From: CAZFGK01 sp964518635 | GTDB taxonomy: Bacteria > Zixibacteria > MSB-5A5 > GN15 > FEB-12 | Length of the DNA: 64,000 bases | Assembly (NCBI GenBank): GCA_964518635.1 | Contig: CAZFGK010000010.1 | Span: 38,839 to 102,838, forward strand | Direction: 5' to 3' | Part shown: piece by piece, positions 1 to 9,234 of the stretch | Layout: the number at the start of each line of letters is the position of its first letter | How positions within the stretch are numbered: the stretch's first letter is position 1 | Position numbers and translations under genes: made by a program | Notes under the pieces: generated by a model | Databases searched by the model: none | What the model was told of the DNA's origin: nothing | The model's input: the letters and a program-made list of their open reading frames with translations, nothing else

Positions 1-2
1 CG

Positions 3-356
3 ATTCCGGGGATGATGCTTCTGGGTTTTCTCTTTGCCGGTCCAAACGTGGCCCATATGGCCCATTTGGGGGGAGCAATTGCCGGATTTCTTTGGTTGAA
101 ACTAGACTGGCGGTGGATGTATCTAGGGGAGACTGTGAGGGGATGGTTTGCTCGGAAGCCAAAGACTCGCACCCGCTCACATATCACCGAGGTGAAACGT
201 CCCGACGACGACCAACAGGCGTTATGGGCAAAAGTAGATAGTATTCTCGACCGAATGAACGAAGTCGGAAAAGAGAATTTGACCGCAGAAGAGCAGAAGA
301 TCCTCAAGGATGCTTCCGAAAAGTTGTCCCGTCACAAACGTGACAGTCATCGCTGA
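3..356 (+). CDS. Rhomboid family intramembrane serine protease, C-terminal part (5' truncated by window edge)
   Basis: The frame is open from the first bases of the window, so the gene starts upstream. The visible part holds the last rhomboid membrane helix with the catalytic histidine region NVAHMAHLGGAIAGF, then a WLKL boundary and a charged cytoplasmic tail of about 80 residues. The tail ends EEQKILKDASEKLSRHKR, a short extension known from rhomboids of FCB-group bacteria. The GxSG catalytic serine lies outside the window and cannot be checked. Rhomboids cut membrane proteins within or near their transmembrane segments; the substrate here is unknown. The next gene begins about 27 bases downstream on the same strand and could be co-transcribed. 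Confidence 0.85.
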   Translation: MPGMMLLGFLFAGPNVAHMAHLGGAIAGFLWLKLDWRWMYLGETVRGWFARKPKTRTRSHITEVKRPDDDQQALWAKVDSILDRMNEVGKENLTAEEQKILKDASEKLSRHKRDSHR

Positions 357-382
357 CGGTCTGAATTGAAAGTGAGTCGAAT

Positions 383-1594
383 CTGGCCAAGAAGATCCTG
401 GTAGCCGAGCATTCCGATGCCGTTCGCCGATCAATCGAACAAGGATTGAGAGTGGTTGGCTTTGAGGTTATTGCTGTCGGTTCGGTTGATCGTGCGCGGG
501 AAGCATTGCAGTTCACTCGTCCCGACTTACTGATGATCGGCTCCGATCTTCGCTCCGCCGATGACAAGCCATTCTACGACCGGATCCAGTCGGATAAGAA
601 GACCAGCAGTCTGCCACTTTTAGTTATTCAGGCACTCGGCGAAACATCCTTGCCGCTACCCAGCGAAATCATCGTCACGCAGCCGATTGATATTCAGGAT
701 CTGGTTCAGAGAATTCATGTCTTCGCTGGTCTGGCACCGAATAGTCCTCAACCGGGGGTTGCTCATTTGAATATTGATGACCGTACTCTCGATACTGCGC
801 TTGGGCTGGACTCTCTGGATGTGGTCGATTCTGAAGTCCTTGATCAGACCAAAATGTCCCCTCCTTCTAGAGCGAATGCGACTGAAAAAGTGGTCGGGTT
901 CGCGGTCTCGTCATCAAACGACACCACCATCACCAGAAGTGGCAAGAACAACGAGAGCAGCCAGATTGATACGCGCACCATTCGAGAGAACCAGCGCCCG
1001 TCCACTCCTTCGCAGGAAGGAGGGGGGCTTGAAATCGTACGAGATCAATCCGCCTATTTCCAGCACTTGGAGGAACGGGCAGCGGATGTACCGATGGATT
1101 TCTCTTCATTTATGGATGAGCTTCGTGAAGAGGTCAAGGGACCAGCACCAACAAAACCAGTTGCCGGATCACGCGCTCCGGCCCCGAGCAAGCCAGTTGC
1201 TGCAGATTCCAAAAAATCTGATCTGACCTTTACTTCGACGGCTTCAACTCTCGACATGGTGAAAGCCCCGCCTTCGGCTGTTTCTTCTGTCCCGTCACAT
1301 GCGAGAGCGGGGGTTGAGAGTTTTATTGATCAGTTCAAACGTGAGGTCGAGCAACTTCGCAATGATGATCCCCTTGATCAGATCATCAGTTCAGCGGTGA
1401 CATCGACCGTGCGGAATGAATTGAAATGGGAAGAGTCGATGGAGACAATCTCCGCGGATCATGCGAGACTATTCAGCAGACAAGTGGCACATGATCTGGC
1501 TGAAAAGATTGCAGAGAAAATTGTCTCGAAAATCGATCCAGAACGCCTCATGGCACTCTTGAAAGAAGAGCTGGCTCGCAAAAAGAAGCTCTGA
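383..1594 (+). CDS. Receiver-like (pseudo-receiver) protein with long disordered linker; probable CTG start
   Basis: The N-terminal ~115 residues follow the CheY/receiver fold: KKILVAEHSDAVRRS, then a beta strand at FEVIAV, then RPDLLMIGSDL and a final VTQPIDIQ. Phosphotransfer residues are not conserved. The acidic pair is EH, the phospho-acceptor Asp aligns with Gly/Ser in MIGSD, and the KP motif is QP. The first ATG/GTG/TTG-type start (TTG at 446) would delete the first strand. The open frame back to the TGA at 362 supplies it, and a CTG at 383 sits 7 bases after AAAGTGA, so I place the start there. After residue ~120 comes a Ser/Pro/Ala-rich linker. A helical C-terminus follows (about residues 305-403), like domains found at the ends of other scaffold proteins. 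Function is unknown; a signalling or polarity scaffold is an inference. Confidence 0.6.
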   Translation: MAKKILVAEHSDAVRRSIEQGLRVVGFEVIAVGSVDRAREALQFTRPDLLMIGSDLRSADDKPFYDRIQSDKKTSSLPLLVIQALGETSLPLPSEIIVTQPIDIQDLVQRIHVFAGLAPNSPQPGVAHLNIDDRTLDTALGLDSLDVVDSEVLDQTKMSPPSRANATEKVVGFAVSSSNDTTITRSGKNNESSQIDTRTIRENQRPSTPSQEGGGLEIVRDQSAYFQHLEERAADVPMDFSSFMDELREEVKGPAPTKPVAGSRAPAPSKPVAADSKKSDLTFTSTASTLDMVKAPPSAVSSVPSHARAGVESFIDQFKREVEQLRNDDPLDQIISSAVTSTVRNELKWEESMETISADHARLFSRQVAHDLAEKIAEKIVSKIDPERLMALLKEELARKKKL

Positions 1595-1738
1595 TCCTTT
1601 TCTGCCGCGTTTTCGACTTCTTGTTCCAATCAGCTTCATACCCGTTCTCAGAGATACCAGTCCAATTCGATCAATTCTATTTTCTGATTTGCCTCGATGT
1701 TTCCAATCGCATACTCTATCGGGAAAGAAGGAGAACCC

Positions 1739-2431
1739 ATGTCACCACGACAATCGGGAACCGCGCTGGTTGTGATCGAGCAGGATCCGCATGATCCTGC
1801 CTTGCCGCTGACGATTGAAGGACTACAGGAAGCGGATATTAACCAGCTTCATCACGCCTTTGTGCGTGATACTATTCGTCTTGCCCTTGCTGCTGGTGCG
1901 CATCATGTCAGGCTCTTTGTTGCCGATCCGAAGCAGTGGACCGATGTTACCGCGTCAGCCGGTGAATCGACATTGATATCGAGTTGCCCGAAAGGGGGAT
2001 GGGGGAAGCGGGTCTCAGCCGCGCTCGCTTTGCCCTTCGATCCGGGGATCAAGGAAGTAATTATTCTTGGAACCAGGACTCCAACTCTCACTCCTGATTT
2101 GTTGCAGCGTGCCTTTCGGTTGACTCGTCAATCGGAGGTCGCTATCGGTCCAACGCCGGACGGGGATTGGTATCTCATCGGTTTGAGTCATCCTCTGGTC
2201 TTCAAAGATGTAAATATCGACTGGGATTCCCATCATGCTTACGCCCAATTGACAGATGCCCTGAATGAGCAGGAAGTGAAATGGGCGGAGCTTGATCTCT
2301 GGTATCCGATCGATTCAGGTGATGCTCTGGAGGTTGCGGCTCGTGAGATCAATCAATATCGCTTTGAAGGGGACAGCGAGACTGCGCGAGATACTGAGAT
2401 GATTGTCGAACGATTGATTGCGCGTTTATGA
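1739..2431 (+). CDS. DUF2064 (TIGR04282-like) GT-A glycosyltransferase family protein, divergent
   Basis: The 230-residue product matches the DUF2064/TIGR04282 family of GT-A fold enzymes in its second half: EVIILGTRTPTLTPDLL, then the family hallmark GPTPDGDWYLIGLSH, then a W(D)S-type segment. The start at 1739 is chosen over the upstream in-frame ATG at 1697 because AAGGAG ends about 6 bases before it. Two family motifs are altered. The PGxxKTRL nucleotide-binding segment near the N-terminus is not recognisable, and the usual GSDCPDL metal-binding segment reads GTRTPTL. It may therefore be inactive or have a different substrate. It overlaps the creatininase gene by ATGA, so the two are translationally coupled and probably act together. 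Confidence 0.75.
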   Translation: MSPRQSGTALVVIEQDPHDPALPLTIEGLQEADINQLHHAFVRDTIRLALAAGAHHVRLFVADPKQWTDVTASAGESTLISSCPKGGWGKRVSAALALPFDPGIKEVIILGTRTPTLTPDLLQRAFRLTRQSEVAIGPTPDGDWYLIGLSHPLVFKDVNIDWDSHHAYAQLTDALNEQEVKWAELDLWYPIDSGDALEVAAREINQYRFEGDSETARDTEMIVERLIARL

Positions 2432-3186
2432 GCCAGATTCCGCCGTTACATTCACGCGCCTTGCAGCGTCTTCAATGGCGACAGGTGCAGGCATTGGTTC
2501 CGTCCCAGATTCGAACATTGATCCTGCCGGTTGGGACGGTTGAAGCGCACGGCTCGGCCTGTCTCGGGACTGATAACTACATTCCGGAATCGATCTCGCT
2601 TGCTATCGCAGAAGGGCTTCACGCCCTGGTGGCACCGACGGTCAATCATGGGATCACCCGATCTCTCATTCGCTATCCCGGTGGCACGACCGTCAGTCCG
2701 GAGACATTCAGTGGCTATGTGTCAGAAGTTATCGAATCTGCTGCCATGTCCGGATTCAAAGAGTTTTTCATCATGAATGGGCATGGAGGGAATAACAGTG
2801 CCCTCAAACAACTCGCTCTTGATCTGCATCGGGAGCATGGGCTGTGTATCGCCGTGATTCATTGGTGGGAGCTGGTCGAGAAAGTCACCGAGCAGCATTT
2901 TGGTCACGCAGGTGGACATGCCGGAACTGATGAAACCGCGATGGTGCTCGCGCTTGATCCGTCACTGGCGGATGAGAAAAGCTACTCTCCGGATCTTGCC
3001 TACACTTTTGTACCGGGTGCGGATATCTATCCGGTTCCGGGGACGGTGTTATTGTACAAAGAAGGAGAGGGGTATCCGGAGTTCGATCTTATCAAAGCAA
3101 AGGAATATCAGGCGAAGGTTTTTGGAGCGGTTCGTGATTTCTGTCTGATGATTCAGTCGCGCTGGCGCGCAGCCGGACTCTCCTGA
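2428..3186 (+). CDS. Creatininase family amidohydrolase
   Basis: The 252-residue protein has the creatininase fold markers in order: LPVGTVEAHG and the metal-binding LGTDNYI near the N-terminus, ITRSLIRYPGGTTVS, then NGHGGNNSAL and GHAGTDETAMVLALDP in the second half. Members use two divalent metals to hydrolyse cyclic or linear amides, and characterised ones include creatininase, MftE and formamide hydrolases of riboflavin-type pathways. The substrate cannot be told from sequence. The start overlaps the preceding DUF2064 gene by four bases. The gene ends 24 bases before the convergent outer-membrane-type gene. Confidence 0.88.
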   Translation: MSQIPPLHSRALQRLQWRQVQALVPSQIRTLILPVGTVEAHGSACLGTDNYIPESISLAIAEGLHALVAPTVNHGITRSLIRYPGGTTVSPETFSGYVSEVIESAAMSGFKEFFIMNGHGGNNSALKQLALDLHREHGLCIAVIHWWELVEKVTEQHFGHAGGHAGTDETAMVLALDPSLADEKSYSPDLAYTFVPGADIYPVPGTVLLYKEGEGYPEFDLIKAKEYQAKVFGAVRDFCLMIQSRWRAAGLS

Positions 3187-3209
3187 TCTTTTGACTATTG
3201 AACGATTTC

Positions 3210-4034
3210 TCAGAATTGATTGAAGTAAACAATTCTCAATTCACGTCCGACCGTTTTCGCTTCTCTTCGATTGACCAGTATGTCCCGAGCAATCAGGTCT
3301 ATCTGTAAATTTCCGACAAAATTCCATCGAAACGCAGCATTGAGATAGCCACGTCCGCGACCATTGAAGAGTTCATTGCTGCTGCGATCATTGAGAGCGA
3401 GGTCATATTCGGCAAGAAAGGCAAGATCACGCTGTACGGTTGCATCGAAGCCGACAAAGAGATCGATCTTTTCTGCCGCGCTCTCGTTCCCCTCGAGCGA
3501 ATAGTTCACACCTGCGTGCAACCCCGAGGTCCATCCGTTGAACATCGCCCCCCAACTGGCGACCCCATAGAAACCACGTGATTTGAAGGTGTATCGCTGC
3601 AGATCACGATTGTAAGAGCCAATCCCCTGATCGGAATAGCCGATCGCAATCGATGGCCAGACCACATTCCGCTGACTTACCAGATTGAATTTCCCCTGAA
3701 ATCCGACACTCGGGTAGCCATCAAGTGATTGGTTTGAGACAACATTATCACCACCGTAGGAAATCCCGAGCTGGAATCGACCGGACAGACCGATATCGAC
3801 ATAGGCCATCCCGCCGCCGTTCTGGTAAACTCGAAATCCGATCTGATAATGTCCACGCCGAAATGTCTGTGATGTCGGCATATCAATCAATGTCATAGGA
3901 GGGGTATCGAAATTTGAATTCGTCGGCGCGGTGCTTTGTTCATTCGATGACTGTGCTTTTGCGGTAAAAAAGGAAACCGCTGTGAGAGAAACTGCACACA
4001 CGATTCTTCGTATGATCGAGATTCTGCTGCTCAT
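3210..4034 (-). CDS. Predicted outer-membrane beta-barrel protein with signal peptide
   Basis: I do not recognise a named family. A signal peptide (RRIVCAVSLTAVSFFTAKA, cleavage after Ala) is followed by a Ser/Asn-rich stretch. A long series of alternating hydrophobic/polar strands comes next, with glycine-rich turns such as IGFRVYQNGGGMAYVDIGL. The chain ends VYFNQF; a terminal aromatic residue is typical of proteins inserted by BamA. The length (about 274 residues) fits a 12-14 strand barrel. An in-frame ATG at 4070 would add 12 residues before the signal peptide. The gene lies 86 bases downstream of pabC on the same strand and may be transcribed with it, although the functions look unrelated. 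Confidence 0.65.
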   Translation of the reverse strand: MSSRISIIRRIVCAVSLTAVSFFTAKAQSSNEQSTAPTNSNFDTPPMTLIDMPTSQTFRRGHYQIGFRVYQNGGGMAYVDIGLSGRFQLGISYGGDNVVSNQSLDGYPSVGFQGKFNLVSQRNVVWPSIAIGYSDQGIGSYNRDLQRYTFKSRGFYGVASWGAMFNGWTSGLHAGVNYSLEGNESAAEKIDLFVGFDATVQRDLAFLAEYDLALNDRSSNELFNGRGRGYLNAAFRWNFVGNLQIDLIARDILVNRREAKTVGRELRIVYFNQF

Positions 4035-4120
4035 ATGATGTGAAATGCCATTGCGCTCGTACATGATCACATATCTATGCAGAAGGGGAGGTGTGGGTCA
4101 ACGTAAAACGATCAACCCAT

Positions 4121-4981
4121 TCACTTAATCATGGTGCGAAAGAGGGATTCCAATCGGGTAGTCACTGGTCCGACAGGAAAGGAATGTTTACGATTTCCAT
4201 CTCGTATCGACCGGACGCCCACGACCAGTTTCAGCGAACTCGAGATGAATATCTCATCGGCGGTTTGCAGGTCACACAGAGTTCCGCGCTTCTCAATGAT
4301 CGAAATGTTCAATCGTTTGCATGCCGCGATCACTTTTCGACGGGTCACCCCATCAAGGCAGCCCTCATCCAGCCCCGGAGTATAGACATGTCCTTTTCGA
4401 ACCCAGAAGATATTTGCCGAGGTCACTTCAGCGATTCGTTCGGCTTCATTCAGGAGGAGGGCATCATCTGCTCCGGCCTGTTTCGCTTCTTTCAAGGCGG
4501 TCGCCTGCAGGGCATAGGAGACGGTCTTGATTCTGCGAAGCATCGAGTGATGATCGACTCGCAATTTCGAAACGATCAGATCAAAGGGACGACTCGGCAG
4601 TTCAACTGCTCCGACACTCAGAATCAGTCTTGGCTTCCCCTGGATACCGAGCCATCGGGCTGACTCACCTGCAGTGACAGTCAGCCGTAATTTTTTTATC
4701 TTCGCCGGATGAGTCTTTAGAATGGTTCGCATCCAAACGCTGAGTGTCGCGCGAGAGCAGGGTATCTTCAGGTCGATGACTTTTGCCCCACGCCAGAGAC
4801 GATCCAGATGATCCTTCTCAAACAGGACCTTGTTCCCGATTCCCAAAAAGGTTTCAAACAATCCCTGTGCGTACAAAAAGGAATTGTCATAGACCGAGAT
4901 GAGTGCCCTCTCGTGCGGAACAATGACACCATCAATGCTCGTGATCACTTCCACTTTTCGATTCAATCTAGTTCGGCTCAT
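4121..4981 (-). CDS. pabC: Class IV PLP aminotransferase, probably 4-amino-4-deoxychorismate lyase
   Basis: The 286-residue fold-type IV PLP enzyme shows the N-terminal SIDGVIVPHERALISVYDNS entry, the probable PLP lysine in RIKTVSYALQA, and the cofactor-binding segment EVTSANIFWV with TPGLDEGCLDGVTR after it. The family includes branched-chain and D-amino acid aminotransferases. The ATGA overlap with a PabB-type gene argues for aminodeoxychorismate lyase, which makes p-aminobenzoate and pyruvate for folate synthesis. No pabA glutaminase gene is in the window. It may be elsewhere or shared with tryptophan synthesis. Confidence 0.82.
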   Translation of the reverse strand: MSRTRLNRKVEVITSIDGVIVPHERALISVYDNSFLYAQGLFETFLGIGNKVLFEKDHLDRLWRGAKVIDLKIPCSRATLSVWMRTILKTHPAKIKKLRLTVTAGESARWLGIQGKPRLILSVGAVELPSRPFDLIVSKLRVDHHSMLRRIKTVSYALQATALKEAKQAGADDALLLNEAERIAEVTSANIFWVRKGHVYTPGLDEGCLDGVTRRKVIAACKRLNISIIEKRGTLCDLQTADEIFISSSLKLVVGVRSIRDGNRKHSFPVGPVTTRLESLFRTMIK

Positions 4982-6219
4982 GATTGCGCACTCATCTTGT
5001 TGATCAATTCTGCGGTTACTCCCAGGGAGGACAGTAGGGGGGAGGCCTTGAGGAGGAGTTCATCGAATTCTGCATCAGGATCACTGTCGGCAACAATCCC
5101 GCCACCGGCATGAAGTTCGTAGTTGCCATTGTGACCCAAAAGTGTTCGAATTGCTATGTTGAATTCAGTTTTCTGCTCACTCACATACCCAATCGCGCCA
5201 GTGTAGATGCCTCGCGGGACAGTCTCGATCTCCTGAAGCAATTCAATCGCTCGTCGTTTTGGTGTGCCGGTGATTGAACCACCGGGAGTGAGCGCGAAGA
5301 AAAGATCAGCAAGAGTCGTGGAAGTTCGCACCGTCGCTGAGATATTCGAGACCAGATGCACGAGGTGGGCATACGGTTCAGTCTTGTAGAGTTCATCGAC
5401 TCGTACCGTTCCGATTTCAGCGAGTTTTCCAAGATCGTTGCGCACGAGATCAACGATCATCAACAATTCAGACCGATTTTTTGTCGAGTGAAGCAACCGT
5501 TCGGCAGTCGCCTGCGTTGGTTCTCCATTCTGTATGCGCATCGTCCCTTTGATCGGCGAAGAGAGAACTCGATTTCCGATTCGCTGAAATAATCGCTCCG
5601 GTGAAGCAGAAAGAATGATTGTGTCCCCAAGAGAAAGATACGCCGCGTACGGGACCGGATTCTGCTGTGCCATCTTTTGCCAGACCGATTCGGGAGAACG
5701 TGTCGATGCGATAGTCGAACGTGCGGTCAGATTCCCCTGATAGATTTCCCCTTCACGAATGAGTTCAAGTACTCGCTGACATTTTGGGAAGTAGGTGCGA
5801 CGATCAAATGGCTCATGAAATGAGACGTCAGATTGCTTGTTAGCAATCTCTGGAATCCGATAGGAGGGGGTTGGTCTTTCATAGCCAAAAAATAATGCTT
5901 TGGGGAGTAAGGGATGATGCCCACGAACTCGTACCCCCTGCGCTTCGACCATCGTCTCGTAGGTCATAAATCCGGTTGCGTAACGATTTCCAGTTGCGAA
6001 TCTCTCAACCTGATCCAACAATCGGCGCAGTTCAGTCGCTGTCTGTTCGAATGGAGTCGATATTGGCAATTCGAATCGCTCGACCGGATGTACGCCAACG
6101 AGTGTCTGCGAACCATGCTCATTCGTTTTCAGCGTCGAATCGAGAATGGTCAAGCCATACTGCCGAGAGAGCAGGACCGGGGTTTCATTTTCTTGAGGTT
6201 TGTGCGCCGAAGATTTCAC
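4978..6219 (-). CDS. pabB: Aminodeoxychorismate synthase component I
   Basis: The 413-residue chorismate-binding enzyme carries SSPIKGTMR, whose lysine is the residue that separates aminodeoxychorismate synthase from anthranilate synthase (PIAGT). It also carries the C-terminal GGSITGTPKRRAIE and GGGIVADSDPDAEFDE motifs that bind chorismate and Mg2+. It is shorter than TrpE/PabB proteins with a full N-terminal domain but has the whole catalytic core. The start is a GTG at 6219 without a clear Shine-Dalgarno; an in-frame TGA lies 16 bases upstream, so no long extension is possible. It is divergent from the DUF401 gene with only 52 bases between them, so both promoters must fit there or overlap coding sequence. 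Confidence 0.9.
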   Translation of the reverse strand: MKSSAHKPQENETPVLLSRQYGLTILDSTLKTNEHGSQTLVGVHPVERFELPISTPFEQTATELRRLLDQVERFATGNRYATGFMTYETMVEAQGVRVRGHHPLLPKALFFGYERPTPSYRIPEIANKQSDVSFHEPFDRRTYFPKCQRVLELIREGEIYQGNLTARSTIASTRSPESVWQKMAQQNPVPYAAYLSLGDTIILSASPERLFQRIGNRVLSSPIKGTMRIQNGEPTQATAERLLHSTKNRSELLMIVDLVRNDLGKLAEIGTVRVDELYKTEPYAHLVHLVSNISATVRTSTTLADLFFALTPGGSITGTPKRRAIELLQEIETVPRGIYTGAIGYVSEQKTEFNIAIRTLLGHNGNYELHAGGGIVADSDPDAEFDELLLKASPLLSSLGVTAELINKMSAQS

Positions 6220-6271
6220 TGCGAGGCAAACTATTCAGCATTCGGGCGTGGTCAAGTCTTGACAGAAGAAA

Positions 6272-7522
6272 GTGGGTGCGCTTATTGAACAGATGCCCTT
6301 TCTCAAACTCGGGATACTCTTCGCGCTGGTTGTCGTTCTCCTCAGGTTTCGAGTCACCGTCGGTCCGGCGGTGATGGCAGCGGCAATTCTCGGGATTTTT
6401 CTCCTCGGAATGTCCTACGACAATGTTCTCCTTGCCGCCAAAGAGGCAGTCACCCTCCGTTTTGCCGATCTGACTTCGAGTATTGTGCTGATGACCATGC
6501 TCGGCGAACTGATGCGTCGGGTCGGCTTTCTTGACCGTCTCACCGACGCCGCGCGTCTGCTCCCCGGTGGTGAACGCTCGGCGGTGGTTGCGCTTCCGGC
6601 AGCTATTGGCATGATGCCGATGCCGGGTGGGGCATTTGTCTCGGCCCCGTTGGTGGAGGCAGTACTCGCTAAACAGCAACTCTCCGGTCAGTTCAAGACC
6701 GTCATGAACTATTGGTTTCGGCACATGGTCGAATTCAGTTGGCCGTTGTATCCGAGTTTGGTGCTGATGTCCGGTATTTTGCATATCCCGATCATGACCA
6801 TCTCCTTCGCCCAACTGCCGCTGACACTTCTTGCTGCGACGATCGGTTTTTTCACGTTTCTGCCAAAAGTCGCGATTACTGAGACGAGATCAGGGAAGTG
6901 GCTTGAGACTCTGACTGCACTAGGCAAGGCCCTCTGGCCGATCTTGCTGGTTGTCGCGCTGATGGCGACTCATGTCGTTCCGATGGGAGTGGCATTGATT
7001 GTCTCGCTGATTGCGACCTACTTGATCGCGCGGCCGTCATTCTCTGTTTTTCGTTCGTCAATTTTCGAAGGACTCAAACCTTCACTTCTGATCATGGTCT
7101 TCAGCATTCTCTTTTTTGAACGTGTACTCTCGACCAGTGGAATCTTATCAGAAGTGAATGTCGAAGCAATGCGACTGGGGATCCCCGGTGTTGGGGTGGT
7201 GGTGATCACCTGTTTTCTGATCGGACTTCTGACCAGTATGTCGGCAGCGGTGGTGGGGTTGGGGTTCACTCTTGCCGCGCCGTTTCTGTATCAGCCGGAG
7301 TTGCAACCGCAGATGCTCACCTTCGGTTATCTCGCGGGCTTTGTCGGGATGATGATCTCACCGACGCATTTGTGTCTGGTGCTGACTTCAAAACATTTTG
7401 GGGTGAGTGTGCCGTCAACGTATCGTGCCTTCGCCCTCCCGCTGATCATTCTCTCGATACTGGGATTGCTCTACTGCTTCTCGCCGTTGCCGGAGATGGT
7501 GTATGGGTATTTTGCGGGGTGA
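6272..7522 (+). CDS. DUF401 family multi-pass membrane protein
   Basis: The 416-residue protein is almost entirely membrane helices (about ten), matching the DUF401 family of putative transporters. Family features include the conserved re-entrant-like segment GMMPMPGGAFVSAPLVE, the NYWFRHMVEFSWPLYPS segment with charged residues inside the membrane, and a symmetrical second half with VGFVGMMISPTHLCLVL-type sequence (FAGMMxSPxHxC). No substrate is established for the family. The GTG at 6272 gives 7 extra residues; the ATG at 6293 is a workable alternative start. It stands alone between divergent pabB and the next reductase gene. Confidence 0.85.
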   Translation: MGALIEQMPFLKLGILFALVVVLLRFRVTVGPAVMAAAILGIFLLGMSYDNVLLAAKEAVTLRFADLTSSIVLMTMLGELMRRVGFLDRLTDAARLLPGGERSAVVALPAAIGMMPMPGGAFVSAPLVEAVLAKQQLSGQFKTVMNYWFRHMVEFSWPLYPSLVLMSGILHIPIMTISFAQLPLTLLAATIGFFTFLPKVAITETRSGKWLETLTALGKALWPILLVVALMATHVVPMGVALIVSLIATYLIARPSFSVFRSSIFEGLKPSLLIMVFSILFFERVLSTSGILSEVNVEAMRLGIPGVGVVVITCFLIGLLTSMSAAVVGLGFTLAAPFLYQPELQPQMLTFGYLAGFVGMMISPTHLCLVLTSKHFGVSVPSTYRAFALPLIILSILGLLYCFSPLPEMVYGYFAG

Positions 7523-7600
7523 AGGGGGGGCAAGGGACGGGTCTTCTGGTCTGATGATCAGTACTCCGACCAATGTACGAAAAAGAGAGGTCAGTTCAGG

Positions 7601-9079
7601 ATGGATTTTCTACATCAATCACACGAAACCAACAAACGTATCTTGATTCTTGGAGCTAGTGGGTACATAGGTTCGAAACTGGTTCCTCGATTACTCGATC
7701 AAGGATACCCCGTCAGGTGCCTCGTTCGTGATCGGAAACGTGCGGCCGCGTTTGCGTGGTCCCGTTCAGTTGAACTCATTGAAGGGGATCTCCTTGACCC
7801 TCACTCATTGCACACGGCATGCGAGCAAGTGAGTGTGGTCTATTATCTCGTTCATTCAATGTCCAACTCGTCTGGCGATTCTGCTGAACTTGATCGACAG
7901 GCCGCGAGAAATCTTGGTACGGTTGCGAAGCGGTCTGGTGTCACGCGAATCATCTACCTCGGTGGACTGGGAAGAAAGAACGAAGAGCAATCTCCCCATC
8001 TTCGGAGTCGTCACGAGGTTGGTGATGTCCTCCGGGAATCTGGTACTCCCGTGACTGAATTTCGAGCAGCAGTCATAGTAGGGGCGGGCAGTCTTTCATT
8101 CGAAATGATTCATCATCTCGCCAATCGGCTGCCTCTCATGATTTGTCCCCGATGGGTAGTCACTCGAACTCAGCCGATTGCTGTCGAGGATGTTCTCTCT
8201 TACCTGATTGCTGCCACTAAAATGCCTGAATCAACGGGAACGATTATTGATATTGGTGGTCCCGAAATCCTTACCTACCGCGAAATGATGTTGCGTGTGG
8301 CACGTGCTCTCGGATTGAAGCGGTGGTTGATCCAGGTACCAGTTCTCACCCCTCGGCTCTCGTCTTATTGGGTCGGTCTTGTCACTCCAGTGCCAGTCAA
8401 GCCTGCCCGTGCTCTGATAGAGGGGCTCCGACATGAAACCATATGCGAAAACGATCATGCCAGAACCATTTTTGATATAGCACCGATCAGTTTTGATGAA
8501 GCAGTCAGAGAAGCACTCTCTGCTGTTCTATCAGACCTACCAGATCAGCGGGGAAAAGAAGGGGAATCGATCATCTCACGTATTGAGCCGTCACACCTAC
8601 TGACCGATCTGAGACAGGTCACGGTGCAAGCGCCAGCTGATTACCTCTATCAGGTGATCAGTTCCATAGGTGGAAAAAACGGCTGGTATGCAGCTCAGTC
8701 TCTTTGGAAGCTCCGAGGTTTGATTGATGAGCTCCTGGGTGGAGTCGGGCTTCGGAGAGGTCGGAGGCATCCCACAGAATTAGCTGTCGGAGACAAATTG
8801 GATTTCTGGATAGTTGAAGAACTGGATGTCGGCAAAAGAATATTGCTCAGAGCAGAGATGAAAGTTCCCGGAAAGGCCTGGCTGGAATTTGTCGTCAACA
8901 AAGGGGAAGATGGCGACTGCACCCTTACTCAGACTGCACGGTTTTACCCAAGAGGATTAGGGGGCATACTCTACTGGTACGGGATATATCCAGTTCATGC
9001 ATGGGTGTTTCGATCTCTTGCATCACAGATAAAGAAAAGAGCGGAATTGGTTGCGATGAGTGCCACTCGTCAATTGTAG
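7601..9079 (+). CDS. YbjT-like SDR oxidoreductase fused to DUF2867
   Basis: This 492-residue protein has two parts. Residues ~10-300 form an atypical short-chain dehydrogenase/NmrA-like Rossmann domain with LGASGYIGSKLVPRLL as the NAD(P)-binding loop and YLVHSM and YLGGLG in the positions seen in E. coli YbjT. Residues ~330-490 match DUF2867, a START-like lipid-binding fold (YQVISSIGGKNGWY...LRAEMKVPGKAWLEF). The same fusion and length occur in YbjT, which is annotated as a NAD(P)-binding quinone or lipid-related reductase. The precise substrate is unknown. It sits alone, 78 bases after the DUF401 gene. Confidence 0.85.
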   Translation: MDFLHQSHETNKRILILGASGYIGSKLVPRLLDQGYPVRCLVRDRKRAAAFAWSRSVELIEGDLLDPHSLHTACEQVSVVYYLVHSMSNSSGDSAELDRQAARNLGTVAKRSGVTRIIYLGGLGRKNEEQSPHLRSRHEVGDVLRESGTPVTEFRAAVIVGAGSLSFEMIHHLANRLPLMICPRWVVTRTQPIAVEDVLSYLIAATKMPESTGTIIDIGGPEILTYREMMLRVARALGLKRWLIQVPVLTPRLSSYWVGLVTPVPVKPARALIEGLRHETICENDHARTIFDIAPISFDEAVREALSAVLSDLPDQRGKEGESIISRIEPSHLLTDLRQVTVQAPADYLYQVISSIGGKNGWYAAQSLWKLRGLIDELLGGVGLRRGRRHPTELAVGDKLDFWIVEELDVGKRILLRAEMKVPGKAWLEFVVNKGEDGDCTLTQTARFYPRGLGGILYWYGIYPVHAWVFRSLASQIKKRAELVAMSATRQL

Positions 9080-9234
9080 TTTTTGTTACCATGGGAGGTC
9101 AATGATGCAACCGAAACGAAAGGTCGGGTAGCGCATCCCTTATCCGAAGCTGGCCACCCAGCCGGAATCTTTAGGTGCGTGCGACCACAATTCTGTCCAT
9201 ACTGAATCAAGAAATTCAAAGAACAGGTTTGATC

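Noticed and set aside
6185..6814. 209-residue open frame on the minus strand over the DUF401 gene
   Set aside because: Its sequence is low in hydrophobic residues and rich in His/Arg/Gln, as expected for an antisense shadow; the plus-strand frame is a recognisable membrane protein family.
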